Shown here piece after piece: positions 16,507-24,869 of a stretch of DNA of 64,000 nt (the stretch's first letter is position 1; every line of letters begins with the position of its first letter). Origin of the DNA: an uncultured Myxococcales bacterium (lineage in GTDB: Bacteria > Myxococcota_A > UBA9042 > DTJE01). The stretch spans positions 62,001 to 126,000 of the forward strand of contig CAIZWN010000051.1 of NCBI GenBank assembly GCA_903936705.1. The letters run 5' to 3'. A model generated the notes under the pieces. It was given only the letters and a program-made list of their open reading frames with translations, was not told the DNA's origin and made no database searches. The translations under genes and the position numbers were made by a program.

Positions 16507-17429
16507 ACGGAGTGCTCCTCCAGATACCGCTCGCAGTCGATGGCAGCAGAACAGCCAGTCCCGGCTGCGGTAATGGCCTGACGATATCGCGAGTCCACCA
16601 CGTCGCCACAGGCGAACACACCGGCAACGCTTGTCTGAGTGTGGCGCTTGGTGACGACGTATCCATTGTCGTCCAACTCCAACAAGCCCTTGAATACCTC
16701 GGTGTTAGGCTTGTGGCCGATGCCCAGGAACAGCCCCTGCAAGGGCAAGGTCGATTCCTCGCCACTCAGAGCGTCCTTCAGTCGCAAGCCCGCCACATCG
16801 TGGCCAGTTTCGGTCAGCACCTCAAGCACTTGCGTGTTCCAGCGAAAGGCGATCTTGGGATTGGCGAACGCCCTTTCCTGCATCGTCTTTGACGCACGCA
16901 GCCGGTCGCGACGGTGCAGGACGGTGACCGTTGATGCAAAGCGCGTCAGGAAGATTGCCTCCTCCATCGCAGTGTCACCACCGCCAATGACCGCAACATC
17001 CTTCCCCTTGAAGAAGAATCCGTCGCACGTGGCGCAGGCCGACACTCCATGCCCTATCAAGCGCTGCTCGGACGGCAAGCCCAGATACTGGGCCGATGCC
17101 CCCGTTGCCACTATGACCGACGCCGTCTCGACCCACTCGGCCTCGTCTATCTGGACGCGGAACGGGCGATCGCCCAATTCAACCTTGGATGCCATGGAAA
17201 AAACGCACTCGGCGCCGAACCGCTGGGCCTGCTCGCGCAGTTTGTCCATCAACTCGGGCCCCTGGATACCTTCCGGAAAGCCAGGAAAATTCTCGATTTC
17301 CGTTGTCTGAGTCAACTGCCCGCCGGGCTGCACGCCCTCCAGCACCAGGGGTTCAAGCCCGGCCCTGGCAGTGTAGATTGCGGCAGTAAGGCCGGCTGGA
17401 CCTGAACCGATGATGACAACATTCCGCAT
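16503..17429 (-). CDS. trxB: Thioredoxin-disulfide reductase
   Basis: 308-residue FAD/NADPH flavoenzyme. The FAD-binding GSGPAGLTAAIYTARA is at the N terminus, the redox-active CATC is at residues 132-135, NADPH binding is at VIGGGDTAMEEA, and the C-terminal FAD motif is VFACGDV. Reduced thioredoxin supplies electrons to ribonucleotide reductase and to disulfide reduction, including the periplasmic relays that keep apocytochromes reduced. The ATG has AAGGAGG just upstream. A longer in-frame opening to 17840 runs antisense over thiS and is not real. Overlaps nth by four bases. Confidence 0.96.
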   Translation of the reverse strand: MRNVVIIGSGPAGLTAAIYTARAGLEPLVLEGVQPGGQLTQTTEIENFPGFPEGIQGPELMDKLREQAQRFGAECVFSMASKVELGDRPFRVQIDEAEWVETASVIVATGASAQYLGLPSEQRLIGHGVSACATCDGFFFKGKDVAVIGGGDTAMEEAIFLTRFASTVTVLHRRDRLRASKTMQERAFANPKIAFRWNTQVLEVLTETGHDVAGLRLKDALSGEESTLPLQGLFLGIGHKPNTEVFKGLLELDDNGYVVTKRHTQTSVAGVFACGDVVDSRYRQAITAAGTGCSAAIDCERYLEEHSV

Positions 17430-17619
17430 GATTCCTCCTTCAGCACCGGGAACTCTACCGTGACGCGCCGCGCGCCTGAAGATCCCAGTCGCCGCGGAAC
17501 AATGTACGCACGAAGTCCCGACAGACAAGCCCCACAGCTTGACAACATTCGACCCCGAGACGAGACTGCCTCGGCGCAGGAAATTCGCGCCCGACCATGC
17601 GATTTCGAGGTGTACCGAA

Positions 17620-17820
17620 ATGCAGATTTGGGTCAACGGCATTGAAAAAAGCCTGCCCGATGCCTTGACCATCCGACAGTTGCTGAATCTGCTTGAACTG
17701 CCCCCTGGTCCGGTCGCAGTCGAGGTCAACCGCGACGTGGTGCCGCGGGTGCGCCATGACCAGCACATCCTGGTCGAGGGAGATCGAATCGAGGTCGTGA
17801 CGCTGGTTGGAGGAGGTTGA
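17620..17820 (+). CDS. thiS: Thiamine sulfur carrier protein ThiS
   Basis: 66-residue ubiquitin-like sulfur carrier. It begins [18 protein letters not shown] and ends in the Gly-Gly tail (VVTLVGGG) that is adenylated and thiocarboxylated. ThiS delivers sulfur to ThiG for thiazole synthesis. An upstream in-frame start at 17539 would add 27 residues with no ThiS similarity and is rejected. It is the first gene of thiS-thiG-thiE, 7 bases before thiG. A TTGACA at 17539-17544 upstream could be its -35, but the matching -10 (GAGACT) is poor. No thiF is in the window. Confidence 0.9.
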   Translation: MQIWVNGIEKSLPDALTIRQLLNLLELPPGPVAVEVNRDVVPRVRHDQHILVEGDRIEVVTLVGGG

Positions 17821-17827
17821 GGACAAC

Positions 17828-18613
17828 ATGGGCATGACACCTGACGATGGCCCCCTGGTGCTGGCAGGTCGCGAGTACCGTTCCAGATTGATCGTTGGTA
17901 CAGGGAAGTACCCGGATTTCCAGACGATGCATACTGCGTTGGTCGAGTCCGGTGCCGAAATCGTCACGGTAGCACTGCGGCGTGTCGACCTGTCGTCGCG
18001 CGGTCCAGGTTCCTTTTTCGCGTCGCTTCCGGCCGGCATGACCATCCTGCCGAACACTGCCGGGTGTTACACGGCTGACGACGCAATACGAACATGTCGC
18101 CTGGCAGCCGAACTGGGTCTCGGACCCATGGTCAAGCTGGAGGTAATCGGGGACACGAAAACCCTATTCCCCGACGTTGCCGGACTGCTGGAGGCCGCAA
18201 AGGTCCTGGTGAAGGAGGGCTTCATCGTCCTGCCCTATACCAACGACGATCCCGTAACGGCCAGGCGGCTGGAGGATGCAGGCTGCGCTGCGGTAATGCC
18301 GCTGGCCGCGCCGATAGGATCGGGCCTCGGGATTCGCAACCCTCACAACATCGCCCTGATCCTGGAACAGGCCAACATTCCCGTGCTGGTCGACGCCGGA
18401 GTCGGGACGGCCTCCGATGCCGCAGTGGTTATGGAACTTGGTTGCGACGGTGTCCTGATGAACACGGCAATCGCAGGGGCGAAGGAACCGGTGGTAATGG
18501 CAAGAGCCATGCGACTGGCTGTGGAGGCGGGCCGCCTTGCGTTCCTGGCCGGGCGCATTCCGCGCAAGGCGTACGCGAATGCCTCCAGTCCGATCCGCGA
18601 CCTGATCGAGTAG
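17828..18613 (+). CDS. thiG: Thiazole synthase ThiG
   Basis: 261-residue TIM-barrel enzyme that condenses 1-deoxyxylulose-5-phosphate, dehydroglycine and ThiS thiocarboxylate to thiazole phosphate. The Schiff-base Lys is in MVKLEVIGD. Other landmarks are [39 protein letters not shown] and [13 protein letters not shown]. The ATG at 17828 follows GGAGGAGGTTGAGG and gives the usual N terminus; a start seven codons earlier would overlap thiS. Neighbouring thiS and thiE complete the moiety-coupling part of the pathway. ThiO or ThiH is not present here. Confidence 0.96.
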   Translation: MGMTPDDGPLVLAGREYRSRLIVGTGKYPDFQTMHTALVESGAEIVTVALRRVDLSSRGPGSFFASLPAGMTILPNTAGCYTADDAIRTCRLAAELGLGPMVKLEVIGDTKTLFPDVAGLLEAAKVLVKEGFIVLPYTNDDPVTARRLEDAGCAAVMPLAAPIGSGLGIRNPHNIALILEQANIPVLVDAGVGTASDAAVVMELGCDGVLMNTAIAGAKEPVVMARAMRLAVEAGRLAFLAGRIPRKAYANASSPIRDLIE

Positions 18614-18622
18614 GGCCGTCGG

Positions 18623-19264
18623 ATGCTGACAAGAATTCCACGCCTGTACCTGATTACGGACCGACATCTGGCGGGTGGTTCCGGGCCCCTGTTGGACATT
18701 CTGAGTCTGGTCGCAGCATCGTTGCCGCCGGGAGAAATGGCCGTCCAGATTCGCGAGAAGGACATGACTCCACGCGAGTTGATCGAACTGGTTCGCGCTG
18801 TGGTCCAACGAATGGAGCCCAGAAACGTACCGGTCCTCGTGAATGACAGGTTGGACATCGCCATCGCGGCCGGGGCGGCCGGGGTCCATCTTGGTTCCAG
18901 CGGCCTGGCCCCTTCCAGCGTCAGGGCTGCGTACTCGGGAACGGTGGCAATCTCGACTCATTCGGCCCTGGAATTGACTGGCCTGGCGCCAACAGACATC
19001 GACTTCGCGGTTTTCGGACCGGTCTTCGATACGCCTTCCAAGCGACCCTTCGGCTTGCCTGTGGGAATCGACGCACTGCGCGTGGCTGCGGCCTCATCAC
19101 CAGTCCCAGTGCTGGCACTTGGAGGGATAAACGCGGGGAACGCCCAACTGCTTGCAAATAGCGGTGCCGTAGGGCTGGCCGTCATTTCGGCGATCATGAC
19201 CGCCTCTGACCCGGCGGCATCAGCCCGAGAACTGTGGAAAACTGCCTGCCAATGCCGTGGTTGA
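18623..19264 (+). CDS. thiE: Thiamine-phosphate synthase ThiE
   Basis: 213-residue TIM-barrel enzyme joining HMP-pyrophosphate and thiazole phosphate into thiamine phosphate. Motifs seen: YLITDRHL at the start, VQIREKDM (pyrophosphate-binding region), VLVNDRLDIAIAAGAAGVHL, FDTPSKRP and LALGGINAGNA. It begins 9 bases after thiG and ends the operon, converging with a GGDEF-like gene. Confidence 0.93.
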   Translation: MLTRIPRLYLITDRHLAGGSGPLLDILSLVAASLPPGEMAVQIREKDMTPRELIELVRAVVQRMEPRNVPVLVNDRLDIAIAAGAAGVHLGSSGLAPSSVRAAYSGTVAISTHSALELTGLAPTDIDFAVFGPVFDTPSKRPFGLPVGIDALRVAAASSPVPVLALGGINAGNAQLLANSGAVGLAVISAIMTASDPAASARELWKTACQCRG

Positions 19265-19297
19265 TCACACAATTGGATGGGGTTCAGACAGTCCCGG

Positions 19298-19807
19298 TCA
19301 AGAATTCGACTGGATACTCACTTCACCATCGCATCCGGCGTACTCGATGCGATTCCGGCCCGCCGCCTTCGCACGCAGCACGGCAGCCCTGGCGTTCTCG
19401 ATCAGCGCGTCGATCTGCTGCTCGTCCGATGGCACTCCGCGCGAAACGCCGATGCTGACGGTGACCCGGACGATCCGGTCCTTCCAATCGAACGTCTGTT
19501 CCCCGATCACGCGCCGAAGCTTCTCGGCCATCATCACAGAACCGAATGCGTTCTTGTCGACCGAGAGGACGATGAAGTCCTCTTTATCCCATCGTCCGAC
19601 GACGTCGATAGACCTGGTGTGATGATGGATGAGCTGGGATACCTCGTTCAAGACAAAGTCACCGGCTTCCTTGCCCAGCTTTGCATTGACCATCCCCAGC
19701 CCATCGACGTTGACTAGAAGTATCGACAGATGAGCCTCGAAACGCCTGGCCCTTTCGGCCTCGAGTTCAATATCCTGACGAACACCCACGCCCGATTCCG
19801 CATTCAT
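19298..19807 (-). CDS. Degenerate GGDEF-domain protein
   Basis: 169 residues, essentially one GGDEF fold preceded by a short helix. Landmarks are LSILLVNVDGLGMVNAKLG (Mg2+/GTP region), AGDFVLNEVSQLI, and VSIGVSRGVPSDEQQIDALI near the end. The signature that should read GG(D/E)EF reads R72-WDKED-F78, so the two glycines that hold GTP are lost. Diguanylate cyclase activity is therefore unlikely; it may bind a nucleotide or act as a regulator. No sensor domain is attached. A TTG start 18 codons upstream is possible. Confidence 0.75.
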   Translation of the reverse strand: MNAESGVGVRQDIELEAERARRFEAHLSILLVNVDGLGMVNAKLGKEAGDFVLNEVSQLIHHHTRSIDVVGRWDKEDFIVLSVDKNAFGSVMMAEKLRRVIGEQTFDWKDRIVRVTVSIGVSRGVPSDEQQIDALIENARAAVLRAKAAGRNRIEYAGCDGEVSIQSNS

Positions 19808-19942
19808 TGGATCACCCCGGCTCGACCGACCTATCGTATCCCTCGAATCAGCGCGGCGCAACGGATCGAAATCACACGGATCTAAATCACCTTTTGCATT
19901 GCGTACGTCGACGACCTGGGGCGAGGACGTCCGATTTGTCCC

Positions 19943-21250
19943 CTACCCTGGGAAGAACACGTAGAACGCCCCCGACAGGACGAACAGCGCCCACATGCCG
20001 GGCTTCACCTCGCGCCCCCGGCCCGCGACCACCATGAACACGGGGTGCAGCACGAACCCGGCGGTCATCCCGACGCCGATGTTGTAGGTGAACGACATCA
20101 GCACGATGACCGCGAACGCGGGAACCCACTCCTCCAGCCGGTCGAACGGCACCTGCAGGATCGACGAGGTCATCATCAAGCCGACTAGGACCAGGGCCGG
20201 ACCGTAGGCGGCCGGCGGGACCGCAGTCAGGACCGGTGCGAAGAACAGCGCCAGCAGGAACATCATGGCGCACACCACGGCGACCAGGCCGGTGCGCCCG
20301 CCGGCCTCAACCCCAGCCGCGCTTTCAATGTAAGCCCCGGCGGTCGTCGTGCCCAGAACGGCGGCCAGCGTGGTGACCACCGCGTCCACCAACATCGGGC
20401 GCTCGATCTGCGGCAGGTTGCCGTTTTCGTCCAGCAGGCCGGCGCGGGCCGACACTCCCAGCAGCGTTCCCATCGTGTCGACAAAGTCCATCACGAAGAC
20501 GACCAGCACTACGTTCAGGAAGCCCAGCGACGTGGCGGCGGCCAGATCCATCTTGCCGAAGATCGGCTCGATCGATGGCGGCATTGACACCACGGCCTCG
20601 GGCAGCGGCGCCACGCCTGTCGCGAAGGCAGCCAGCGTCCCGCCCCCGATGGCGATGAGAATGGCTCCGGGCACCCGGCGCAACTGCAGCAGCGCCATGC
20701 CAACGAACGTGGCAATCGCGATCAGTGTCGCCGGCGCCGTAACCGCGCCCAGGCGGACGGGCGCGCCCGGCACTCCAAGGGCGACGAGCCCCATGTCGTT
20801 CAGGCCGATGAAGGCCAGAAACAGGCCGATGCCCACCGCGAAGGCGTGCTTCAGAGACCGCGGGATCGCGTCAGCAAGGGCCTGGCGCAGACCCGACACT
20901 GTCAGAAGTATGAAGAGGATGCCGCCCAGGAAGATGGCGCCCAGGGCGGTCTGCCAGGAGAATCCCAGAACCTTGACCACCGTGAACGCGACAAAGGCGT
21001 TCTCCCCCATGTACGGCGCGACGGCGAACGGGCGGTTCGCGTAGACGCCCATCAGGAGGGTCCCGATGAAGGCCGTCAGGATCGTCGCCACCATCGAGGG
21101 CCCGCGGGGGATGCCCGCGGCTTCCAGGATTGCCGGGTTCACCACGATGATATAGGCGACGGTGACGAAGGTCGTCAGCCCCCCCAACACCTCGCGAGCA
21201 GGTGTGGTTCCGGCCTTGCGCAGCCCGAAGATTCGTTCCAGCACAATCAT
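19943..21250 (-). CDS. NCS2-family purine (adenine/guanine/hypoxanthine) permease
   Basis: About 435 residues, 12-14 transmembrane helices, AzgA/PbuG-like branch of the nucleobase:cation symporters. The N terminus LRKAGTTPAREVLGGLTTFVTVAYII is typical. Family motifs are AVAPYMGENAFVAFTVVKVLGFSW (TM3 region), VFVMDFVDTMGTLLGVS, and GAYIESAAGVEAGGRTGL (substrate-site loop). The ATG giving IVLERIFGLRKAG is chosen; the upstream in-frame extension is not membrane-like. It probably imports purine bases by proton symport. Confidence 0.88.
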   Translation of the reverse strand: MIVLERIFGLRKAGTTPAREVLGGLTTFVTVAYIIVVNPAILEAAGIPRGPSMVATILTAFIGTLLMGVYANRPFAVAPYMGENAFVAFTVVKVLGFSWQTALGAIFLGGILFILLTVSGLRQALADAIPRSLKHAFAVGIGLFLAFIGLNDMGLVALGVPGAPVRLGAVTAPATLIAIATFVGMALLQLRRVPGAILIAIGGGTLAAFATGVAPLPEAVVSMPPSIEPIFGKMDLAAATSLGFLNVVLVVFVMDFVDTMGTLLGVSARAGLLDENGNLPQIERPMLVDAVVTTLAAVLGTTTAGAYIESAAGVEAGGRTGLVAVVCAMMFLLALFFAPVLTAVPPAAYGPALVLVGLMMTSSILQVPFDRLEEWVPAFAVIVLMSFTYNIGVGMTAGFVLHPVFMVVAGRGREVKPGMWALFVLSGAFYVFFPG

Positions 21251-21573
21251 CCCCCGAATGTTGAAGGACCCGAGGCGGCTTCGTCTGCGGGGGAGTTTCC
21301 TGCGGAAACCCGTTGCCGTTGCCTTCGACTCCGCGCTCGGGCGAGTGACTTGGGAATCGTAGCAGGAGGAACGACGGCACGGGAAGCGCACGCATCCCCT
21401 GGACTAGGGTGCAAGACTGAATGTGCTTCGGGTCAACCTGCTTCGCGTCGATGTCCAGGCCAGCCAGTTCCGACAGGAGTTCGCTGATCTCCTGGTATCC
21501 ACGACCGTGGCCGCCTTTTCTGGAGGACGACTGCCCGCCCAGGGCACTTTTCAGTCGTGCACCAAAATCACTT
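21251..21573 (-). other. Gap with possible short or decayed gene
   Basis: A minus-strand frame that starts with TTG at 21587, overlapping the LysM gene end, reads about 55 residues that look coding (GYQEISELLSELAGLDIDAK). It then degrades into a proline- and serine-rich stretch and runs without a stop into the permease gene. I read it as a possible truncated gene or a chance opening. No homologous family is recognised. Confidence 0.3.
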
Positions 21574-22677
21574 TCAGTAGCCGGCAATCATGTCGATCGG
21601 GGCACCTACCAGGAATTCGCGGTTTGTATAGCTGACAATACCCAACGAGGTCTTTTCGCCCGCCTCTATGACCAGGATTTCACCATATATCTCAAGCGGA
21701 AAATCGCCGCGTTTCGAAGGCTTCGGATTGAACTTGGCCACGCCGTCGCCCTTTTCCCTGACCACGAAGCGATTGCCGGCCTGGACCCCATCGGTGGTAC
21801 CCCGATCGATGACCACGTAATGGAATTCCCCAATGTACGGTACATCGTCGAACGTCATCACAACATTTCCCGCCACAGTCCCGCTGTTCTTGACCGGCGG
21901 CACCATGCGCTGCAGCGGGGCAAAAGGAGCCACACGATCCCCGCGCTGGACTTCCTCGAAGGTGCTCAGCATGACGGCCTTGTTCAGCTTCGAGTCCGTC
22001 GATGTGACCTTTACCACACCCAGATACCTCACCTGGAAACCCATCTTCTGCCTGCTGACCGGGTGCTTTACCTTGCCGGCCACCCGGTACGCTAGAAACA
22101 AGTCACCAGGCTTGATGCGTCGCTGTGTCTCGAACTGGATGTAAACCTCATCGGTTTCGCTGAGGAAGACCTTCTCCTCGCGGGAATTCTTCAACACGCC
22201 GGAACCCTTGAAATCATCCTCGGTCACGAAGCCCACCCGGCGTCCCAGCGCCATCTCGACTCGCGGTCCGGCGGAATACCTGGACTCGGTCACTTTGTAG
22301 CCTTCCTGCTTATCGGGCGCCCTCGGCTGGGGCGGCACCAGGAAGACCAGATCCCCTGGGAAAATCCAGTTCGGATTTGTGATTTGTGGATTGAAAGACC
22401 AAAGAGTCGGCCAATAGTCAGTGTCGCTGAAGAAGCGATCGGCAATATCCCAGAGGGTATCCCCCTCCTCGGCGATGTAGACGTTCATCTCGCCGCTGCT
22501 GCCGCCACTGACCTGGATCTCCTGGGCGGAAGCTGACCGTGGAATGGCAGCGACTCCAAGAGTCATCGCGATCGCAACCAGCACCCGAACGATCATTCGC
22601 GAGTGATCGGCTCGAATCATCCTCGTTCTCCCGGGCAGGCCGGCCCTGGAGGCCGCCCCGACCATAAACAAGTTCAT
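21574..22677 (-). CDS. Exported LysM-domain protein
   Basis: 367 residues if the ATG overlapping the upstream stop (ATGA) is used; ATGs 19 or 27 codons further in give a cleaner signal peptide (IVRVLVAIAMTLGVAAIPRSASAQE). A LysM domain follows: YIAEEGDTLWDIADRFFSD and the NPNWIFPGDLVFL end, which typically binds peptidoglycan. The remaining ~250 residues are beta-rich and of unknown fold; they repeat the theme of basic surface strands. Its partner upstream is a TPR lipoprotein, so the pair probably works at the cell wall or outer-membrane interface. Confidence 0.82.
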   Translation of the reverse strand: MNLFMVGAASRAGLPGRTRMIRADHSRMIVRVLVAIAMTLGVAAIPRSASAQEIQVSGGSSGEMNVYIAEEGDTLWDIADRFFSDTDYWPTLWSFNPQITNPNWIFPGDLVFLVPPQPRAPDKQEGYKVTESRYSAGPRVEMALGRRVGFVTEDDFKGSGVLKNSREEKVFLSETDEVYIQFETQRRIKPGDLFLAYRVAGKVKHPVSRQKMGFQVRYLGVVKVTSTDSKLNKAVMLSTFEEVQRGDRVAPFAPLQRMVPPVKNSGTVAGNVVMTFDDVPYIGEFHYVVIDRGTTDGVQAGNRFVVREKGDGVAKFNPKPSKRGDFPLEIYGEILVIEAGEKTSLGIVSYTNREFLVGAPIDMIAGY

Positions 22678-23639
22678 GGCATCTCGCCCAGCAGCCTCAT
22701 TGCAACGGCCGCTGCCTGGCTGTCGGGGAACGTCAGCATCACAGAATCATACATCCGACGAGCCTCGTCCGGCTGCTGCATTCGCTGGGCACAAAGGCCG
22801 ACCTTGACCATTGCGTCAGGAACCTTGTTGCCGTCGGGATGTTCGGTGACAACCCGCATGAACTCCCGGCGCGCCTCTTCCCACAGCTTCCTGTCGTAAA
22901 GGCACTCGCCAACCCAATACTGAGCATTGTCGGAGTAGGGATGTCTGGGCCAGGCCTTCACGAAACTGCGAAAGGCCGTCAGCGCCGCGTCCAAACCACC
23001 CTGCTGGTATGTCTCGTAAGCGGTACGATAAGCGGCAAGCGGAACCGCGTCCTCCGAGGGATCCGCCGAACGGGACGCCTCCCTGAGCACGGGCCTTGCG
23101 GTCGAGGATCTGATACCCTTGGCAGTCCGAGGAGCCGCCCGGCCATCATTCACGCGACCTTCCTCATCCAGGGTCGAATACACGTCCCTCATCTTGTCGG
23201 GAGTGGCCACCGCACGATCGGCACGTTTCGACCGGTAGGGCGGACTGTCCTCATCATCCGAATCCTCTGACGACTCGTCGTCTGCCGTTGGCGACAGGCG
23301 TACCAAGGGCAAGGACGTCGGCTGCGGTGTCCGAATGGTGACCGAGCCGGAAGCAGCAAGCTTTTCGACCGGAATTGATGCAGCCACCGCAACCAGGGGC
23401 TGCGAGGACACACCCCCGACCCGCGAAACGGCGAGTCGCTGGGTTTCTATCTGGTCCTGCATCAGAAGAATCCTGTCGTCCATCGCAGCAATGCGCTGCC
23501 TCTGAGAGTTGCCAGCCCGATCCAGCTCGGCCAACCGGGCCTTCAGACCATCCATCTCGACGCGCAGCGCGGCCGCCTGTCCGGCACAACCGTTTACGGC
23601 TAGCCACCCCGACACAGCCAAAACAATCAGGAACCGCAT
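22674..23639 (-). CDS. YbgF/CpoB-like TPR lipoprotein
   Basis: 321 residues. A lipoprotein signal ends in LAVNGC (lipidated Cys18). A coiled coil follows (LRVEMDGLKARLAELDRAGN), then a long low-complexity acidic linker (DDESSEDSDDEDS). The C-terminal third is TPR repeats (YETYQQGGLDAALTAFRSFV, YWVGECLYDRKLWEEARREF), the plan of CpoB/YbgF. CpoB links Tol-Pal action to peptidoglycan synthesis. A second, more compact homologue lies at 24870-25670. The ATG giving RFLIVLAVSG is chosen. The stop overlaps the LysM gene. Confidence 0.8.
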   Translation of the reverse strand: MRFLIVLAVSGWLAVNGCAGQAAALRVEMDGLKARLAELDRAGNSQRQRIAAMDDRILLMQDQIETQRLAVSRVGGVSSQPLVAVAASIPVEKLAASGSVTIRTPQPTSLPLVRLSPTADDESSEDSDDEDSPPYRSKRADRAVATPDKMRDVYSTLDEEGRVNDGRAAPRTAKGIRSSTARPVLREASRSADPSEDAVPLAAYRTAYETYQQGGLDAALTAFRSFVKAWPRHPYSDNAQYWVGECLYDRKLWEEARREFMRVVTEHPDGNKVPDAMVKVGLCAQRMQQPDEARRMYDSVMLTFPDSQAAAVAMRLLGEMP

Positions 23640-24022
23640 TCCTGCCACCAGCGCGAAAGGATCCTCATCGATTGTAGAACCAGCAGGCGCAACGGGACAA
23701 GAAGACGCCAACGGAAAACCTCCGGCAAGCCGGCCGGCTGGGACGAATCTCCCGAGTCATTCCGTTTGCCTTGCACCAGTTATCCCCCGATTGTACGGAT
23801 CTCTGACCCGTCTACCAGACGATTTTTAACCGAACATCCCCCCCTCGGATCTGCCTGTTCGAATCCAGCGTTTAGCCGCTCTACCAAACCGGACACGGCA
23901 TACGCAATTCCGACTATCGAGAGGGGCAAACTTGTTGACACTGTCGCACGCGTGGCGTATATCTCACGACGCGCTGAAAATTCAGTAGAACTTCGGCCTC
24001 GGGCCTAAATTAGGAGGAAGCC
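23640..24022. other. Divergent intergenic region with tRNA-like debris
   Basis: 383 bases between two divergent envelope operons, AT-richer than the surroundings. It holds the Pal promoter (23935-23963). Around 23800-23905 two short stretches (CCGTCTACCAGACG and GCCGCTCTACCAAACCGG) look like inverted D arms of tRNAs, and TTCGAATCC lies beside the second, but no complete cloverleaf can be folded. They may be remnants of deleted tRNA genes. Confidence 0.35.
23935..23963 (+). promoter_or_regulatory. Promoter of the pal-cpoB-like operon
   Basis: -35 TTGACA (23935-23940), 17-bp spacer and -10 TATATC (23958-23963), about 60 bases before the pal ATG. Near-consensus sigma70-type promoter. Confidence 0.75.
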
Positions 24023-24808
24023 ATGCGCTTCGGGAACACGATCGGGATTGCGGTCCTCTGCATTTCGGCCATGCTTGCCTTCGCGGCCTGCGGTCCGAAG
24101 TATCCAAGCTGTGACGAGGACCAGAACTGCAAAGATCACAACCAGTTTTGCGTAGACAAAATCTGCCGCGACTGCGCGGATGCCGGGCACTGCAAGGCCA
24201 AGGGGCCGTGCGCGTTCTGCGGCAGCGACAACACCTGCCAGGTCCCGATGGGTGGGCTGGGTGACTGCTGCGTATCGGACGCCAACTGCAAGGACGGCAA
24301 GTGCTGGAAGCTCCCGGGCGCCGATCGTGGTTCCTGCGCACGATGTCTGCAGGCGGCCGATTGCGGCGCGAACTTCAAGTGCGTCCAGGGCGCGTGCGTT
24401 CCCGAACCCGATTGCAGCTCGGAAAAACCCTGCATCGCCGGCCAGAAGTGCGATGGCGGCAGGTGCGTCGCAGACGTCTGCCAGATGAACCCGATTTTCT
24501 TCGATTTCGACGAGTCGGCGATTCGTGCTGACGCCCGCGACACGCTGAACCAGGACTGGCAGTGCATCCAGAAGAACAAGGTTGTAGTTCCCATCTCCAT
24601 CGAAGGCCACTGCGACGAGCGCGGCTCGGACGAATACAACATGGCTCTTGGCACACGACGCGCCGAGGCGGCCAAGAAGTTCCTTGGCAACCTGGGCCTG
24701 AAGAAGAACGTCAAGACCATCTCCTACGGCGAGGAGCGCCCGGACTGCCGCGACCAGAGCGAGTCCTGCTGGTCGCGCAATCGCCGCGTTGATATCAAGG
24801 CACGGTAG
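24023..24808 (+). CDS. pal: Cysteine-rich Pal/OmpA-family lipoprotein
   Basis: 261 residues. Lipobox LAFAAC with lipidated Cys23. Residues ~30-155 contain about 25 cysteines in repeating CxxxxxC and CxxC patterns (for example CDEDQNCKDHNQFC and CSSEKPCIAGQKC), an EGF-like or dickkopf-like module. Residues ~165-261 form an OmpA domain that binds peptidoglycan (FFDFDESAI, EGHCDERGSDEYNMALGTRR). Ordinary Pal is about 170 residues without the Cys module. AGGAGG lies 6 bases before the ATG. Followed by a CpoB-like gene, as in tol-pal operons, though no tolQRAB is in the window. Confidence 0.9.
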   Translation: MRFGNTIGIAVLCISAMLAFAACGPKYPSCDEDQNCKDHNQFCVDKICRDCADAGHCKAKGPCAFCGSDNTCQVPMGGLGDCCVSDANCKDGKCWKLPGADRGSCARCLQAADCGANFKCVQGACVPEPDCSSEKPCIAGQKCDGGRCVADVCQMNPIFFDFDESAIRADARDTLNQDWQCIQKNKVVVPISIEGHCDERGSDEYNMALGTRRAEAAKKFLGNLGLKKNVKTISYGEERPDCRDQSESCWSRNRRVDIKAR

Positions 24809-24869
24809 GTCCCTTGTGCCATCAAGCCCCTTCCCTTCGGGCCGCTCGCAGGCCCTACTCGGTGATGTA

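Noticed and set aside
17539-17567. TTGACA with 17-bp spacer before thiS
   Set aside because: The -10 (GAGACT) is too poor to call a promoter; no THI-box riboswitch core (CUGAGA...) is seen upstream either.
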